Of a stretch of 17,064 nt of DNA, positions 14,736-17,064 are shown in pieces. Each line of letters opens with the position of its first letter. Position 1 is the first letter of the stretch. Location: contig CAJUFY010000013.1 in assembly GCA_910586245.1 (NCBI GenBank), forward strand, positions 1-17,064, in the 5' to 3' direction. This DNA is from an uncultured Christensenella sp. GTDB taxonomy: Bacteria > Bacillota > Clostridia > Christensenellales > Borkfalkiaceae. The translations under genes and the position numbers were made by a program. The notes beneath the pieces were generated by a model. That model did no database searches. It was given only the letters and a program-made list of their open reading frames with translations, and was not told where the DNA came from.

Positions 14736-15602
14736 TCAATCCCGTACCATGCGGGCATATATATAAAAGCCGCCGTTTATTTCATTCACGAAAATACTTG
14801 CGTCGATGAAACGGGCGTTTTTATATTTCTTTGTCAACTCTTTTTCAAGTAGAGCGTGATCGAAAGCCATATTGCGGACTTTATTCTTGCTGAATTTTGA
14901 ATAGCTTCGCGTTACGGTTGGCTTTTTCAGCCCCTTCGATGATTTCCACCGCTTACACCCTTTCGGGTCTTTCGCAATGTAATTTACAAGCCCCGTTATA
15001 TGTGTGTCGGGGTCTGGCGCAAGACGTTTCGTTTCTGTCCGATCGCCGTGATACCATAATTTTTCTATCTCGTCGCGGTCACAATCCCCGCTGAATATCA
15101 TGTGATGATGTACCCTTATTCCCTTTTGGGGGTCGTCGCTCCATTCTGTGACGTATATGTAACGCAAATTCGGTTTTCCCTGCTTCTTCCTGCGCCTGTT
15201 TATGCGTTTTATGAAATTCCCGAAAATCCTTTCGGCGTCTTCTACGCTTTCGGGTTCTTCCCCTGCCCTATATGTGAATGTCCCCCACAAATCCCCCTTG
15301 CCGAAGTTTGCCGCTGCCAAATTATTCAGATAACGACGCGCCCGTTTCTCGTTTAGGTTCTTTTGGGACGGTTTGCTTTCCCTCTTTCGCTTCGTGCGTG
15401 GCATGTCGTGACGGGAACCAAACGACGGGTATATATCAATCTCGATCTGCTTTCCCGCTTCCGTTGTGGTTGTCCGATATGCTGCGCCCTGCTTCCCCTG
15501 CTTCGCAATCTGCTCTACTTCCCACTCTTCCAGTTTTAACCGCTGTTCGTTATATGCTTCTTCGTAGTCGTAGTCGTCATATAGCCTTTTTTTCTTTCCC
15601 AT
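14736..15602 (-). CDS. HUH-type rolling-circle replication protein (Rep ORF2/G2P-like)
   Basis: A 288-residue protein with the three HUH endonuclease motifs in order: motif 1 LWGTFTY at 105-111, motif 2 VHHHMIF with His165-167 as metal ligands, and motif 3 VNYIAK with Tyr208 as the likely nicking nucleophile and Lys211 in the YxxK arrangement. Glu153 (YVTEW) may be another metal ligand. The long N-terminus (1-100) is charged and helical, and the C-terminus is basic. Such proteins nick one strand at an origin and form a 5'-phosphotyrosine to prime rolling-circle replication. No helicase domain is present. The ATG at 15602 has GGGAG and AGAGGA upstream. The repeats just upstream are candidate binding sites. 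Confidence 0.85.
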   Translation of the reverse strand: MGKKKRLYDDYDYEEAYNEQRLKLEEWEVEQIAKQGKQGAAYRTTTTEAGKQIEIDIYPSFGSRHDMPRTKRKRESKPSQKNLNEKRARRYLNNLAAANFGKGDLWGTFTYRAGEEPESVEDAERIFGNFIKRINRRRKKQGKPNLRYIYVTEWSDDPQKGIRVHHHMIFSGDCDRDEIEKLWYHGDRTETKRLAPDPDTHITGLVNYIAKDPKGCKRWKSSKGLKKPTVTRSYSKFSKNKVRNMAFDHALLEKELTKKYKNARFIDASIFVNEINGGFYIYARMVRD

Positions 15603-15775
15603 GCTCCCGCCATATCCTCTAACATATTACACAATATATACACCCTCTTTCTTACCCTCTTACATATTGCATAATATATCTATCTTTCTACATATTACAT
15701 AATATTTACGACTTCTTAATACCCATTACAAGGTCGGTCGCCCTCTGTTTTACATATAATAGGAAGAAACTGCCT
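15603..15775 (-). promoter_or_regulatory. upstream region of rep: promoter/origin candidate
   Basis: A 173-base AT-rich stretch without a gene, between the 58-residue protein and the Rep-like gene, by far the most AT-rich part of the window. It holds three near-palindromic repeats (described separately) plus a degenerate half copy at 15751-15762 (TTTTACATATAAT region). Weak sigma70-like boxes can be drawn on the minus strand, for example TTGTAA then TAAATA at 17 bases, but none is convincing. Confidence 0.5.
15621..15708. repeat. three iteron-like near-palindromic repeats
   Basis: Copies begin at 15621 (AACATATTACACAATATATA), 15661 (TACATATTGCATAATATATC) and 15689 (TACATATTACATAATATTTA), spaced 40 and 28 bases apart. 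The core ATATTA-CA-TAATAT is a dyad with a 2-base centre, perfect in the third copy and one arm mismatch in each of the others. All three share orientation. They could be operators of a dimeric regulator or origin-type Rep sites. Confidence 0.8.
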
Positions 15776-15952
15776 TTATGTTTCTTCCCCTGCTGCCGTC
15801 TCGGGCGTTTCTACGACTTCGACTATCGGCGGCAATATCTTTTTTACGGTGTCCTTATCTTCTATGCTTCCGTCCATATCTGCATATAAAATAACGCGCG
15901 CTATTTTACCTCTATACGTTTCAATAGGAATTTCTATTTTTACTTTCTTCAT
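15776..15952 (-). CDS. small hypothetical protein (58 residues)
   Basis: A short ORF starting ATG AAG AAA GTA, four bases after the transglycosylase stop, with AAAGGAAAATGAGATT as ribosome binding site. The protein starts MKKVKIEIPIETYRGKIARV, continues with ILYADMDGSIEDKDTVKKIL and ends in a Pro/Glu-rich tail (PPIVEVVETPETAAGEET). The predicted shape is a beta-rich N-terminus with a disordered acidic C-terminus. No family recognised. Tight spacing, a good ribosome binding site and coding-like sequence make it likely real. Confidence 0.7.
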   Translation of the reverse strand: MKKVKIEIPIETYRGKIARVILYADMDGSIEDKDTVKKILPPIVEVVETPETAAGEET

Positions 15953-15956
15953 AATC

Positions 15957-16697
15957 TCATTTTCCTTTCAAATACTCGTCCATATAGCGGCTATATTCCG
16001 CTTCACGCTCCACTACTTCGCGTGAATATGCCGACGTCTCTATGCCCTGCGCCCATAATTCGGCGGCGTTGCTTGTCCCCATGTTATAAGCCATTAAGAC
16101 GCGGTGTACTTCATCGTCCCCGTATGTATCAAACAGATCACATAATATAGAAACGCCCGCGCCGACGTTCTGCGCCGTGTCGTACATATCCACAAACCCG
16201 CGTTCAGCCATTGCCGCCGCGTTGCAATCGTTTATTTGCATATATCCGCTATCGCCTGTCGCGCTCCGCGCTTCCCTTTCAAACTCGCTTTCTTCCCCTA
16301 TGATTGCCATAATAAAAGAAAAAGCGACGCCGTTATCCGTGCATATATTAAATATGATGTGCTGCTCTTCTTCGCTTATTGGAACGGGCAAACATACGAA
16401 AACGGGGGCGTGCGGTACTGCTGCCGCCGCTTCGTCCGATGTTTCCGCGATCTGCAAAAGCGGGGCGTTTTTCTGATTGTCGGAAGTGACTATCAATACC
16501 GCGCCCGTTTCTACCCGTGCGCAATGCTTGTCAAGATCAGTCGCCCTCTTGTTTGACTGCGCCACGCCCGCGATCGCGCCCACAAGTGCGATTATACAAA
16601 TAACCCCTATGAAGCAGACGCGCCGCCTTATCTGCCGCGCCCTGCGCCGTTTCCTGCGTAGGTTCTCGCGTCTTCGCCTTTCAATGTCGTATTGCAT
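15957..16697 (-). CDS. membrane-anchored lytic transglycosylase (SLT domain)
   Basis: A 246-residue protein. Residues 1-26 are extremely Arg-rich (cytoplasmic), residues 27-46 (VCFIGVICIIALVGAIAGVA) are a single membrane helix, 47-105 a linker, and 106-246 an SLT/lysozyme-like domain. Motifs: FIMAIIGEESEFEREARSATGDSGYMQI, with Glu136 the likely catalytic acid in the 'ES.f' pattern and GYMQI matching 'GlMQ'. They are followed by YDTAQNVGAGVSILCDL and VLMAYNMGTSNA, matching 'd...Ni..g' and 'aYN.G'. It would cleave peptidoglycan glycan strands outside the membrane. The predicted topology is N-in/C-out. Its place upstream of rep, rather than with tail or lysis genes, is unusual. The ATG overlaps the preceding gene by 17 bases. 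Confidence 0.87.
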   Translation of the reverse strand: MQYDIERRRRENLRRKRRRARQIRRRVCFIGVICIIALVGAIAGVAQSNKRATDLDKHCARVETGAVLIVTSDNQKNAPLLQIAETSDEAAAAVPHAPVFVCLPVPISEEEQHIIFNICTDNGVAFSFIMAIIGEESEFEREARSATGDSGYMQINDCNAAAMAERGFVDMYDTAQNVGAGVSILCDLFDTYGDDEVHRVLMAYNMGTSNAAELWAQGIETSAYSREVVEREAEYSRYMDEYLKGK

Positions 16698-16995
16698 ATT
16701 CTTTCATTACCTCATTATTTATCTTCTTAAATTCTTCCCGCATTTCTGCGGGCAAGCGGCTATATGTTTCTTCGTAGCATATCGCCGCCCGCGTCATTTT
16801 CTCCGCGCTTTCCTGTGCAATCCTCAATTCCCTATTAAGACGGCTATTCGTTTCATTAGCCGAAAGGAAGCCTTGCAACATTCTGTTACATTTATCAATT
16901 ATTTCTGCTAACCGTTCCGCGACTATTTCGTCGGCGCGGGCTTGCGCGTCCGCTTCGGTGTAATATCTGCGCTTTGGGAAATTATTGTTTTGCAT
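16681..16995 (-). CDS. hypothetical coiled-coil protein
   Basis: A 104-residue, mostly helical, charged protein (ADAQARADEIVAERLAEIID, then NSRLNRELRIAQESAEKM and EMREEFKKINNEVMKEYAIRH) with heptad-like spacing suggesting a coiled coil. No signal peptide or membrane helix is seen. ATG follows AGAAAGGACGCGATA. It overlaps the transglycosylase start by 17 bases, so the two are co-expressed. No family recognised. Confidence 0.7.
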   Translation of the reverse strand: MQNNNFPKRRYYTEADAQARADEIVAERLAEIIDKCNRMLQGFLSANETNSRLNRELRIAQESAEKMTRAAICYEETYSRLPAEMREEFKKINNEVMKEYAIRH

Positions 16996-17064
16996 TATCG
17001 CGTCCTTTCTGCTATAATCCCGAGTTTGACACTTGTGAAATCAAAAAGTGGCTACAAACCCAGT
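16996..17064. other. 69-base leader at the right edge
   Basis: No gene. On the minus strand it contains the ribosome binding site AGAAAGGA, an ATTATA box about 25 bases before the start codon and a TTGATT 20 bases further upstream, a poorly spaced promoter at best. CACTT and AAGTG at 17030-17034 and 17046-17050 form a short interrupted inverted repeat. Function unknown. Confidence 0.3.

Noticed and set aside
15621..15708. CRISPR array
   Set aside because: Only three short AT-rich units with unequal spacing (40 and 28 bases) and no unique spacers of constant length; they are dyads of operator or iteron type.
1..17064. tRNA or other RNA genes
   Set aside because: The gaps are short and none shows a cloverleaf, CCA-ended acceptor or known riboswitch pattern by eye.

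Overview
The window is one long minus-strand block of a tailed, siphovirus-type phage or prophage. It uses the HK97-like head pathway and the usual Gram-positive siphophage order of tail genes. Strong AAAGGGG-type ribosome binding sites, several TTG/GTG starts and the flavour of the proteins suggest a Firmicutes host, probably a gut Clostridia. That host call is inference; no host gene is visible.

Read in the direction of transcription (high to low coordinates), the window opens with an accessory/replication part: a coiled-coil protein, a membrane-anchored SLT lytic transglycosylase, a 58-residue orphan protein, an intergenic stretch with three near-palindromic AT-rich repeats, an HUH-type rolling-circle Rep-like protein, a VRR-NUC nuclease, a Cys-cluster protein of unknown role and a RinA/ArpU-like late activator. 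Packaging follows: HNH endonuclease, a non-coding gap rich in dyad symmetry (candidate cos), small terminase and large terminase. After an intrinsic terminator comes the head module: portal, ClpP-like protease, HK97-fold capsid protein, a fused adaptor/stopper, a gp10-like protein and a tail completion protein. The tail module is the major tail protein, a second terminator, a tail-assembly chaperone pair joined by a -1 frameshift at CCCAAAC, a 996-residue tape measure with 40-residue Trp-rich repeats, and the distal tail protein. The last tail gene is a Gp37-like baseplate gene broken after 52 codons, close to the left edge.

Almost all genes touch or overlap, so this reads as one or two long operons. 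The three real gaps (upstream of rep, upstream of terS, and between terL and portal) all carry versions of one AT-rich motif (ATATTRTGYAATATGT on one strand or the other). This suggests a shared regulator or DNA-binding protein. There is no integrase, repressor, holin, tail fibre or full baseplate set here. The window is therefore either part of a larger phage or a defective/rearranged prophage; the broken baseplate gene at the left edge favours an element edge, rearrangement or assembly join there.

The points most worth following are the pairing of an HUH Rep with iteron-like palindromes in a tailed phage, the textbook frameshift site, the candidate cos site with an 18-bp (CG)7 palindrome, the adaptor/stopper gene fusion, and an extreme scarcity of GGCC (one site found by reading all 17 kb).
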